A stretch of 25,197 nucleotides of DNA from IMG/VR virus record IMGVR_UViG_3300009314_000079, positions 1 through 25,197 of that record. One strand, 5' to 3'. Within the stretch, counting starts at the first letter, position 1, and each line of letters opens with the position of its first letter. The notes under the pieces were generated by a model, which made no database searches, was not told the DNA's origin, and worked only from the letters and a program-made list of their open reading frames with translations. The translations under genes and the position numbers were made by a program. Positions 13,403 to 19,976 of this stretch are shown in pieces. The DNA comes from a virus.

Positions 13403-13854
13403 ACCTCTACCCTCCCTTGTTCAATTAGCCAGCAAAGCATTTTAGCCATAGCATTTGCAAAGGTATAATCGAGTATATTTTCACCTACAAAAAATTGGGT
13501 TGTTGGTAGGCGATAACTAATGCTCCATTTTTCCCCACTCCAAACTCGTTCGCATCTAATATAACCCCATCGTCTTTTGTCATTCTCAATTCTATAGGGT
13601 AACATTTCCCCTAACTCACTTATAGTAAAAGCAGAGTAATAAGATTTTTGGTAAACATCACTTTTAAATTCTACTCTCTTGCCATCACAAGTTTTGGTAT
13701 CTTTTTCTAAACGTAAAATGACATTGTCTGGTTTTCGATGTTCTCTACCATTAAAAATATGATGTTCCCACCACCACAAACTCTCTTGCTTAACCCCTAA
13801 CTCTTTTAGTTTCTTAGCCCACTCTAAATCACAACATCCGTTATTTTTTATCAT
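13399..13854 (-). CDS. conserved phage hypothetical protein (SAFTISELGEMLP type)
   Basis: This 151-residue protein has an N-terminal part KKLKELGVKQESLWWWEHHI and the conserved stretch YYSAFTISELGEMLPYRIEN. Its ending, ANAMAKMLCWLIEQGRVEV, resembles the A-x-A-x-A-K-M-L-x-x-L-x-E-x-G close of a widespread phage family with no known function. It appears intact. Its start overlaps the end of the broken methyltransferase by 14 bp and its stop overlaps the YopX-like start. Confidence 0.65.
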   Translation of the reverse strand: MIKNNGCCDLEWAKKLKELGVKQESLWWWEHHIFNGREHRKPDNVILRLEKDTKTCDGKRVEFKSDVYQKSYYSAFTISELGEMLPYRIENDKRRWGYIRCERVWSGEKWSISYRLPTTQFFVGENILDYTFANAMAKMLCWLIEQGRVEV

Positions 13855-15088
13855 TGGTTTCCTCCAAAGTTATTTTTAAAGCCCGTTTCTTTCCGTCAAT
13901 CTCAACCCCGCCAATTTTTGTCGTTTTTGTTTCTTCAATTTCAAACAAATCTTTCACAAATTGAGTGTATTCATCTTTTTTAAGAGCAAAAATCTTTCCG
14001 AGATCATAAAGCCCGGAAGTAACGACGGAAAAAGATTTTGCCGGTTTGTTATATTTCTTTTTTGGATTTCTTAAATCTTTGCTCTGATCAATTTCCAGCA
14101 GTCGTTTTTGTGTTGTGTATATTTCCAATTTGCCAATATCGCACCCAACCCAACGGCGATTAAGTTTTTAGGCTACCGCAAGAGTAGAACCACTGCCACA
14201 GAAAAAATCTAAAACAAGATCGCCCTCGTTTGTTGCAGATTTTATTATTCTAGTGATTAAATTTTCGTTTTTCTGTGTTGGATATCCAGTCTTTTCATCG
14301 CTAAAAGACATGATTTGGATTGAGTGCATTTGATCTAATTCGCTACTATTCCAAGTATCCTCAATGGCATATCCTTTACCTTCTGGTTTTGCGCCATCAC
14401 GACGAGTATAATCTTCTGGATAAGGAATGTATTCTTTATTAAAAACAAAATCATCTGTTTTGGTATAAAAAAGTATAATGTCGTGATTACGAATCCAATT
14501 TTTTGCTTTTGTTTTATACCCAGAAAGCCAACCTATTCGCCAAACGATTTCACGCTGAAATTTGAAAAGTTCGTCCATTATAATTTTGATATAGTGAGAT
14601 TTTTTCTCATCAAGATGAATGTAAATACTTCCGTCATCAGCAAGTAGTTCATGGGCAACAATTAAACGCCTTCTCAAATATTCTACAAATTCAGCTCCCT
14701 TTGTTTTATCCGAGTATGCTTTTTGTCCTTTGTCCCCTTTGAAATCACTTTCTGACGCAAAAGGTGGATCAATGTAAATTAGTTTTACCTTGCCCTTTAT
14801 TTTATTTTTTATTAGAGAATCTTTGTTTTCGTTAAAAGTTTTAAGAATTTGTAAATTGTCGCCAAAAACTAAAAGATTGTGCCAATCTTTTGAATAAAGG
14901 GGATATTTTTTGCCGTTAAAAACTTTTTCAATTTGAAGCGGCACCGGCTTAGCTTCTTCGGTGTCTGCCAAAACATCTTCTTTTCGCATTTTTCCAGCAT
15001 AGACAAGTTCATATTCTTTTTGCTTTGTTGGAAAAATTGCGTATTTATAAATCTCCGGATTCTTTAGTTTAAGTTTATCTTTTTTCAT
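13841..15088 (-). pseudogene. type III-like (beta class) DNA methyltransferase broken by one in-frame TAA
   Basis: The frame encodes 306 residues, a TAA at 14168-14170, and then continues without any shift for 108 more. The first part has the adenine/cytosine-N4 motif IYIDPPF (DPPF at 107-110), the GYPTQKNE segment (268-275) and the SAM site LVLDFFCGSGST (292-302). Reading through the stop gives AVA-stop-KLNRRWVGCDIGK and TTQKRLLEI, which is the normal continuation (usually AVAEKLxRxWIGCDI). A single GAA to TAA change explains it. Motif IV before motif I marks the beta class. As an orphan methyltransferase it would protect phage DNA from restriction; the broken form lacks the last strands and is probably inactive. 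The C-terminal end also looks shortened. Confidence 0.8.
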
Positions 15089-15177
15089 TTCAAAATCGCC
15101 CCTTTACCATTGGTCATTTTGTAAGGATAATCATATGTAAAATATTCTTTAATCAATTTCTTTTCTTCGTCAGTCAT
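15085..15177 (-). CDS. 30-residue micro-gene before the methyltransferase
   Basis: ATG at 15177 to TGA at 15085-15087, which overlaps the methyltransferase ATG as ATGA. The peptide begins MTDEEKKLIKEYFTYDYPYK. No family is recognised. The overlap on both sides suggests translational coupling, or it may be what remains of a longer gene. Confidence 0.35.
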   Translation of the reverse strand: MTDEEKKLIKEYFTYDYPYKMTNGKGAILK

Positions 15178-15229
15178 TCTCTAGCTTTGCGTTCTTCTTC
15201 ACCAATTCTTCTTTCGTAATCTTAGCCAT
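15170..15229 (-). CDS. 19-residue micro-gene behind a G9 tract
   Basis: ATG at 15229 follows a run of nine G (minus strand, 15243-15235) that would act as its ribosome site. The peptide is charged (MAKITKEELVKKN) and its stop overlaps the next start. It may be a fragment whose frame depends on the G tract. Low confidence as a gene. Confidence 0.3.
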   Translation of the reverse strand: MAKITKEELVKKNAKLEND

Positions 15230-15234
15230 TGTTA

Positions 15235-15243
15235 CCCCCCCCC
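15235..15243 (-). repeat. G9 homopolymer in front of a micro-gene
   Basis: Nine consecutive G on the minus strand lie between the stop of the zinc-ribbon-like gene and the next ATG. Loss of one G would join the GTG overlapping that stop (GTGA) to the micro-gene frame. Such tracts are prone to slippage in replication and sequencing. Confidence 0.6.
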
Positions 15244-15247
15244 TTCT

Positions 15248-15424
15248 TCACTTCGACTTCTCCTTCATATTAAACCTAATAATCTTCCTAGCACAAACAG
15301 TGCAAGCATTATAATCTTTATGCCAAGGTCTATATGCTCTTGTGTCTATAGAAATATCTTTTTCATTGTCCCTAAATAAACACTCACAGATACCGGGTTG
15401 CTCTGCAGGGAATAGGTTTTCCAT
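15248..15424 (-). CDS. 58-residue putative zinc-binding protein
   Basis: An ATG at 15424 has AAGGAG seven bases upstream. The protein contains four cysteines in two pairs, PGICECLF (CxC) and NACTVCARK (CxxC), separated by about 27 residues with RPWHKDYN between, which suggests a small zinc ribbon. Many phages carry such tiny zinc proteins; function unknown. It follows the TPR gene after about 30 bp. Confidence 0.5.
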   Translation of the reverse strand: MENLFPAEQPGICECLFRDNEKDISIDTRAYRPWHKDYNACTVCARKIIRFNMKEKSK

Positions 15425-15456
15425 TTCACTCTCCTTAGAAGCTTTACTATCCTAAC

Positions 15457-15915
15457 TTACGACACTATATCTATATCTTTTATTTGCAGCCTTACATTCA
15501 TTTTTTCTTTTATAAGGAGATTTATCAGCTGCATTCTTCTACCAACTATTTCATCCCTTGATTTTTCCTGAGCATACACATCAGCCTTCCTGGCTCTCTC
15601 AAGGAATCCTATAGCCCTCTTTATATCCCCTTTTGCTATCCAACAAGAGGATAGGTCAAACAAGACTTTAAAGTTGCCCGGCCTTAGGTTCAGCGCCTCG
15701 GTGTAAGAAGCTATTGCGGCATTGAACTGGCCTCTCGCAAATTGAAGGTTGCCCATATTAAGCCAGCTATAATAAAATTCTGGTTCATCCCCTAGCGGGT
15801 AGAAGAAGTGCCAGAATACATTGCCATACTGCCTCCGGGCAAGTATTAGCTGCCGAGCATACCACCCGGCTAATATCCCAAATATCCATAATCCAACCCC
15901 ACTCAAACCAAACAT
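15457..15915 (-). CDS. TPR protein, likely C-terminal half of a split TMTC-like glycosyltransferase
   Basis: The 152-residue product opens with one membrane helix (about 3-22, SGVGLWIFGILAGWYARQLI). Residues 47-80 form a tetratricopeptide repeat (LNMGNLQFARGQFNAAIASY, then TEALNLRPGN) and 81-114 a second. In TMTC-like enzymes the last membrane helix is followed by just this layout, membrane helix, short link, then TPRs. The GT-C-like gene upstream ends just before that helix, with an HNH gene in between. The ATG at 15915 lies in the last codons of the HNH gene, with AAAGGA eleven bases upstream. It probably works as a partner of the GT-C half. Confidence 0.7.
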   Translation of the reverse strand: MFGLSGVGLWIFGILAGWYARQLILARRQYGNVFWHFFYPLGDEPEFYYSWLNMGNLQFARGQFNAAIASYTEALNLRPGNFKVLFDLSSCWIAKGDIKRAIGFLERARKADVYAQEKSRDEIVGRRMQLINLLIKEKMNVRLQIKDIDIVS

Positions 15916-16409
15916 TTTATTGTTCCTTTATTTTTAAGTTTCCTTCCGTCAAAAATTATATACTTTAGATTGACCTCCTTGCCGCTTTCAAACTTTTTGT
16001 GCGTAGATAGATTAGAAAAAGCCATAAGCATATGGGGTCTGTTGTCGTTTTTCTTGCCAAGATGATGAATTTGCTCACAAGATTTAAGATACCGGCCTAT
16101 TTGCTTTTCAACAACAAGACGGTGTTCGTAAACATAGTTATTCTTATCGCGGGATGGATGGTGAGGCGAATAAATTAGAATATATCCTTTTGGATTTATT
16201 GTTTTTCCGCCTTTCCACCAATGACTTTTAGCGCCTTTATGTGCTTCGCTTAATTTTCTTTTAGTCTCTTCAGAGCGAGGTTTTCCTTTTTTGCTTTCAC
16301 TTATCTTTATTCTATGACTTTCACTGTGCTTCTTACCAAGCCTATTGGCCGATATTCTTCCTAAGTGTTCAATCTGTTTTTTACTCCGTTTATATACTCC
16401 TTTTGGCAT
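15903..16409 (-). CDS. HNH homing endonuclease (NUMOD3 type) inserted in the glycosyltransferase
   Basis: From the ATG at 16409 the protein has 168 residues. NUMOD3-like repeats (KKHSESHRIKISESKKGKPR and SEETKRKLSEAHKG) precede an HNH_3-like core: GYILIYSPHHP, YEHRLVVEKQIGRYL, QIHH, KKNDNRP. GGAGGT is placed four bases before this ATG; a TTG four codons upstream is less likely. The 5' end overlaps nothing but supplies the stop of the upstream gene, and the 3' end overlaps the TPR gene start by 13 bp, as expected for an invading gene that keeps both flanks translatable. It is a paralogue of the gene at 461-943. Confidence 0.85.
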   Translation of the reverse strand: MPKGVYKRSKKQIEHLGRISANRLGKKHSESHRIKISESKKGKPRSEETKRKLSEAHKGAKSHWWKGGKTINPKGYILIYSPHHPSRDKNNYVYEHRLVVEKQIGRYLKSCEQIHHLGKKNDNRPHMLMAFSNLSTHKKFESGKEVNLKYIIFDGRKLKNKGTIKCLV

Positions 16410-16411
16410 AA

Positions 16412-17392
16412 TTACCTCCAAATTTTATCAATTTCAGAAATTAGACCTGATAAGAAAAGACATAGACCTACGTTAGCTAGATAAGTTTGCCGGTTAGAGA
16501 TATACTGCTGTCCTACGTTTACGAAGTTACACCACATCCCTATATTAACTGTGGCCCAAAAAAAACCCAAAGTCATAATGTGTCCTCTGTGGTTGATTAA
16601 CAGATATACCATCAAGATTGCTCCGGCTAACCCTACAAAGAAATATCTATCTGGTTTAGGGCTATTTTTAATCCCTTTTTTAGTATCTACAAAGTCATCC
16701 ATATAGCTTTGATAGAAAGAATAATGGAGGCCGAAGATAAAATTGACCAAATAATATCCGTAGAATTTCAAGGCTATAATAAATTTGAAGGGGTGTATTT
16801 TTAGTATTTCTTTATTCCTCGCATAACCAGTCAATTTTGGATTACCCTTCGAGTAAAACATTCTCTTAACACGCGAGAACACTAACCACAAAGTGAATAT
16901 GGCTAACACGCTATACTGTGGATGTAATAGGAAGGCTAAAGGTGAGAAGATCCCGTTAAAATATATCAATCCCGGAGGAGCAAAGAAGAATACTGCCGGG
17001 GCTAATAGAGGGAAGCACCACGCTAGAAGTATAATAATTGTAGTTGTGCCATAACATTTACCACTCACCCATACTGATACCTCAGTATTTATAGGATTTA
17101 AAGCAAATAGTATGGCTGCTACATAAGTGATATGAGTCCGGCCAAAGGCAAAGTAGATAAGGCAGCATACAGTAAAGTGTATTGCTATAGTCATAAAGTG
17201 AGCTATAGCACGGCAGCTTTTATCAGCCCAATAGGCCTGGCCTCGGAATACAAGCCATAGATAGATGAGCTTATTCTTAGGCTTAGGGTATTTATTCTTT
17301 TCAGTATTAGCCAATACCGCCAAGTCATCAACAACATAGTGGTAGCTTAGGGCCGGGAGAAGGAATAGCATACATAGTAGTAATATCATCAT
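16412..17392 (-). CDS. GT-C-like polytopic membrane protein, N-terminal half of a split TMTC-like glycosyltransferase
   Basis: AAGGAGG directs starts at 17392 or 17389; an upstream in-frame ATG would overlap RusA by 73 bp and is unlikely. The product (about 325 residues) has many hydrophobic helices. After the first helix comes HYVVDD, an acidic pair at residues 22-23 in the place of the catalytic Asp of GT-C glycosyltransferases. Next is AHFMTIAIHFTVCCLIYFAF, then LFALNPINTEVSVWVSGKCY, close to the HP-x-x-TE-x-V-x-W-x-x-GR block of TMTC/PMT-like proteins. Near the end, SNRQTYLANVGLCLFLSGL fits the E-R-x-x-Y-L-P-x-x-G block. The protein stops there, before the last helices and TPRs, which lie in the gene at 15457-15915. 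It would move sugars from lipid carriers to surface targets. Confidence 0.65.
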   Translation of the reverse strand: MMILLLCMLFLLPALSYHYVVDDLAVLANTEKNKYPKPKNKLIYLWLVFRGQAYWADKSCRAIAHFMTIAIHFTVCCLIYFAFGRTHITYVAAILFALNPINTEVSVWVSGKCYGTTTIIILLAWCFPLLAPAVFFFAPPGLIYFNGIFSPLAFLLHPQYSVLAIFTLWLVFSRVKRMFYSKGNPKLTGYARNKEILKIHPFKFIIALKFYGYYLVNFIFGLHYSFYQSYMDDFVDTKKGIKNSPKPDRYFFVGLAGAILMVYLLINHRGHIMTLGFFWATVNIGMWCNFVNVGQQYISNRQTYLANVGLCLFLSGLISEIDKIWR

Positions 17393-17400
17393 TGCCCTCC

Positions 17401-17796
17401 TTAAATTTCCGTTATATCCACTAAAACCCCATATCCATCGGTAGAGTATTTTTTCCTGCAAACCAGCTGACAAACTCTGCTATCATTGGTGTAGATTATC
17501 CCCTGTAAGGCATCCAAAACTGACTTAGCAAGGTTTTCTATATCCGGCTTTTTTGCGTGATAAATTACTTTTTTAGATAAAGACTTAGGCCGGGGTAAGT
17601 AAAAATCAAGCTGCATTTTAATAGGTCCGTCTATTAAAGACTCCGGCTTGTATCTTATAGCTTGCAATCTAATAAAGTTTTCCCAACTCTCGGTCTTCTT
17701 AGGCGTATATGTCTTAACAAAGTTTCCGCGCCTAGCAAACCTGGGCCTACCCTTGGCGGCCGGGTTACCGATAATTCTGAAAGTTATCCTTTTCAT
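17401..17796 (-). CDS. rusA: RusA-like Holliday junction resolvase
   Basis: The 131-residue protein matches the RusA family in length and motifs. The start is FRIIGNPAAKGRPRFARRG (the G-x-P-x-x-K-x-R-P-R signature), then TYTPKKTESWE, a PRPKS segment, and KKPDIENLAKSVLDALQGII followed by YTNDSR. Aspartates at 85, 95 and 105 correspond to the metal-binding acidic residues. It would cut Holliday junctions and branched DNA before packaging. The start overlaps the stop of the previous gene (ATGA). Its role fits with the annealing protein and nuclease upstream. Confidence 0.88.
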   Translation of the reverse strand: MKRITFRIIGNPAAKGRPRFARRGNFVKTYTPKKTESWENFIRLQAIRYKPESLIDGPIKMQLDFYLPRPKSLSKKVIYHAKKPDIENLAKSVLDALQGIIYTNDSRVCQLVCRKKYSTDGYGVLVDITEI

Positions 17797-17975
17797 AATC
17801 TAAACCCTCCCCCGACTCTTCGCTTCACATCCCCAACCTTTGCCCGGTTATCGGAAAATCCTTCAATAATCTTGAATGTTTGCTCTATCTCTTTCTTATC
17901 TGCTTGGCTCGTATAAGGGATTGAGACTAACTTATGTATCCAGCCTTTGATTTTTCTAAGTTTAGGTTTCTTCAT
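17793..17975 (-). CDS. 60-residue basic protein of unknown function
   Basis: The ATG at 17975 lies within the end of the methyltransferase gene (13 bp overlap), and the stop overlaps the RusA start. An earlier in-frame ATG at 17999 gives a longer overlap and is less likely. The product is basic (KKPKLRKIKGWIHKLVSIPY; later a KRRVGGGFRL end) and may bind nucleic acid. No family is recognised. Confidence 0.5.
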   Translation of the reverse strand: MKKPKLRKIKGWIHKLVSIPYTSQADKKEIEQTFKIIEGFSDNRAKVGDVKRRVGGGFRL

Positions 17976-18624
17976 TATCTTTCTGGCACTTCTTAACACA
18001 ACAGGCGCAGATCTGCCCTTTGCGTTCTGTATATTCCGCTACATCAAAATACCTTCCCACTAAGTGTATAAACTCTTTGTAAGTATACCCTTTAGGGTGA
18101 AGGTCTTTGGCAAACACTTTTGTGTGAGTTGTAATAAGTAATTTACCCTCTGGCTTTAAAACCCGGTGCATTTCCTTTACTGCCTTTTTATCGCCTTCAT
18201 CATATTGTTTACCGCCATACTCCCCTAAGCCTATATGCTCTATGGTTGATATACAGGTTACAAAGTCAAAAGCATCGCTAGCAAGGTAACTCATATCAGT
18301 AACATCTAGTTGGCAATAGACAATTCCAACTGGCAAATCTTCTTGGTAAGGCCTTTGGTCTATCCCATAAGTGTTATAGCCTCGCTTATCAAGCTCATAA
18401 ATAAATAGACTACTGCTTGCCCCTACATCTAAAACATAGATGTCTTTTTCTTTGGTCAAAGGGAATAAGTAATTCAAAACAAATTTCCACTCTTCGTATC
18501 TAGCCCCTATTGCCGGGAATAGCTTGTAGGCTAACATAAGAGTTCTGAATCTTAAAAAGCCGCAGATTCCTAACCGCTTATACCACTTGACTATTATGTT
18601 AGCTAATATGTCTTTTGCTTTCAT
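17962..18624 (-). CDS. class I SAM-dependent methyltransferase
   Basis: The 220-residue protein has a Rossmann-type SAM fold: motif I VLDVGASSSLFIYEL at about 63-77, the acidic end of strand 2 in YGIDQRPY, and DFVTCISTIEHIG, then EMHRVLKPEGKLLITTHTK as motifs of Methyltransf_11-type enzymes. It lacks the NPPY or PCQ motifs of DNA methyltransferases, so the target is more likely a small molecule, sugar or lipid. The N-terminal part is aromatic and basic. It overlaps the small membrane protein gene by 26 bp. With the GT-C-like gene nearby it may belong to a surface-modification set; that is inference. The C-terminus has a cysteine cluster (ICACCVKKC). Confidence 0.75.
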   Translation of the reverse strand: MKAKDILANIIVKWYKRLGICGFLRFRTLMLAYKLFPAIGARYEEWKFVLNYLFPLTKEKDIYVLDVGASSSLFIYELDKRGYNTYGIDQRPYQEDLPVGIVYCQLDVTDMSYLASDAFDFVTCISTIEHIGLGEYGGKQYDEGDKKAVKEMHRVLKPEGKLLITTHTKVFAKDLHPKGYTYKEFIHLVGRYFDVAEYTERKGQICACCVKKCQKDNEET

Positions 18625-18757
18625 TAGCTACCTTTCTCCTTTGCCTCCATCGGGAAAATTCATTGAAAGCAACAATTAAGGCTAAAGTTAATATCCCGAA
18701 TATGGCAACACCTAAGGCCAAATAAAAACCTATAATAATGTAATTTATCTTACTCAC
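18599..18757 (-). CDS. small single-pass membrane protein
   Basis: A GTG at 18757 overlaps the stop of the preceding small gene (GTGA) and follows AAGAAGGGG, so this start is preferred over an ATG at 18790 that lies inside that gene. The 52-residue product has one strong membrane helix (YIIIGFYLALGVAIFGILTL) and a basic cytoplasmic end (RWRQRRKVANESKRH). Size and topology would suit a holin-like or Rz-like partner, but neither can be assigned. Confidence 0.55.
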   Translation of the reverse strand: MSKINYIIIGFYLALGVAIFGILTLALIVAFNEFSRWRQRRKVANESKRHIS

Positions 18758-18876
18758 CCCCTTCTTGTAAAATAAGCGATTGCGTCCCAAATAAAACTAA
18801 TAACTACCGCTGCCCCCACAATCACTAAAACCCAAAACTTGATCTCTAAAAAAGTTTCGTAAATCATTTTATCCAT
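18754..18876 (-). CDS. 40-residue membrane protein
   Basis: The frame runs from ATG at 18876, two bases after the preceding stop, to TGA at 18754-18756, inside the next start. The peptide has a charged start (MDKMIYETFLEIKF), one hydrophobic helix (WVLVIVGAAVVISFIW) and a basic end (YFTRRG). With the following gene it makes a tandem of tiny membrane proteins, a common layout for phage holin/antiholin or envelope-active pairs. Function unknown. Confidence 0.5.
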   Translation of the reverse strand: MDKMIYETFLEIKFWVLVIVGAAVVISFIWDAIAYFTRRG

Positions 18877-18878
18877 TT

Positions 18879-19592
18879 CTAGTATTTCTTCCCTAACCCT
18901 TCATCAATTTCTCTTTCGGTGTAGCCTTTAAGTAATAGCTTTTCTTTGATAACATCATCTTTAACTTTGGCTGCCCTTAGTTCTATAACTTCTATATGCA
19001 CAGGTCGTTTACCCGACCCCAGTGTAAATTCTTTTTTACTTTCCCAAGTTCTAACCGCAGCCTGCCAATTTATCATCTTGTTGCGGCCGATATACCAGTC
19101 TTTAGCTTGATAGAAATTAAACCACCTATCAGGATCAACATTGTTCTTTCTTTCTCTACAATAAGAGGTAACTTCCTCAAGAGTGGGAGGAATAAAAACA
19201 CTCTTACTCTTCTTCTTATTCTTTATCTTTATCTTTCTCTTTATCTGTAGCTCACTTTGGCTTTCCTCGGGATTTCCCTTGGATTTCCCGATTGGAATGT
19301 AATTAGTCTTTTCTTGAAAATCTTGAAAATAGTAATAATACTTATTAGCCTTGAATTTTTTGAAGTTAGCCCTTATTTCTTCAATAGTTTTGCTAATCGT
19401 CAAAACATCTTGGTTGGTCTTAAAAGCCTTTTTAATCGCAATCTCATTCTTCGGAATTTTATTGTAAGTTTCGGCTGCGAAGAGGATAAATTTTATATAA
19501 TTAAGCTGTGCCGTTTCGGTCAACATATACCACCGGGGATCGTTTAAAAGACGCTTTTCGAGCTTAGCAAAGACGATATTAACGTATGGCAT
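18879..19592 (-). CDS. phage replisome-organiser-like protein
   Basis: The 237-residue protein opens with an initiator-type winged-helix region (KLEKRLLNDPRWYMLTETAQ) and a basic linker near 115-130 (KRKIKIKNKKKSK). Then comes the block PTLEEVTSYCRERKNNVDPD, with WFNFYQAKDWYIGR and MINWQAAVRTWE, that recurs at the end of phage replication proteins of the DnaD/replisome-organiser kind. The last 40 residues add a RecX/UBA-like helical tail. It would bind the phage origin and recruit host helicase machinery. No origin repeats were found in the gene by eye. It follows the winged-helix gene after 18 bp. Confidence 0.7.
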   Translation of the reverse strand: MPYVNIVFAKLEKRLLNDPRWYMLTETAQLNYIKFILFAAETYNKIPKNEIAIKKAFKTNQDVLTISKTIEEIRANFKKFKANKYYYYFQDFQEKTNYIPIGKSKGNPEESQSELQIKRKIKIKNKKKSKSVFIPPTLEEVTSYCRERKNNVDPDRWFNFYQAKDWYIGRNKMINWQAAVRTWESKKEFTLGSGKRPVHIEVIELRAAKVKDDVIKEKLLLKGYTEREIDEGLGKKY

Positions 19593-19610
19593 CTATTCCT
19601 TTTTTGATTT

Positions 19611-19976
19611 TCACGCCGCCAGCCTTGCATTAGTTATCTTAGGAAACAAAGTCTGCTGGTGTTCCCTATGCCTCGCAGCTACCTGTCTAACTTTCTTACC
19701 AGTTCGGCTATCCCTTATCTTTCCGCACTCTTTCAAATATCCGAAATCTATAAGCTCGCTTATCCTAGGCCTAACAGAGTTCATATCGGAATACTCAAGC
19801 AATTCTTTTATATTCCTATCTGTCAAAGGTCTATTTTCTCTTAAACATAACTCGTAGATTTCTCTATGCCTACTTTTTAAGGAAAGGCTCTTAAAGGCTT
19901 CCTTACTGTTAGAGTGACTCCATCTTTGAGTTTCAGGAATACCACCTTTGAGGTCTGGAAGGGTGGAGTTAGTCAT
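19611..19976 (-). CDS. winged-helix DNA-binding protein
   Basis: The 121-residue product contains a winged helix at about residues 36-95: SRHREIYELCLRENRPLTDR, then NIKELLEYSDMNSVRPRISE, then LIDFGYLKECGKIRDSRTGK and a wing-type ending. Similar small proteins stand beside phage replication genes and are often called regulators. The ATG overlaps the stop of the cytosine methyltransferase. A role in replication control or transcription is plausible; the target is unknown. Confidence 0.65.
   Translation of the reverse strand: MTNSTLPDLKGGIPETQRWSHSNSKEAFKSLSLKSRHREIYELCLRENRPLTDRNIKELLEYSDMNSVRPRISELIDFGYLKECGKIRDSRTGKKVRQVAARHREHQQTLFPKITNARLAA

Noticed and set aside
13841-14128. A separate 95-residue gene starting with TTG.
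   Set aside because: It is the direct in-frame continuation of the methyltransferase beyond the TAA and has no ribosome site of its own.
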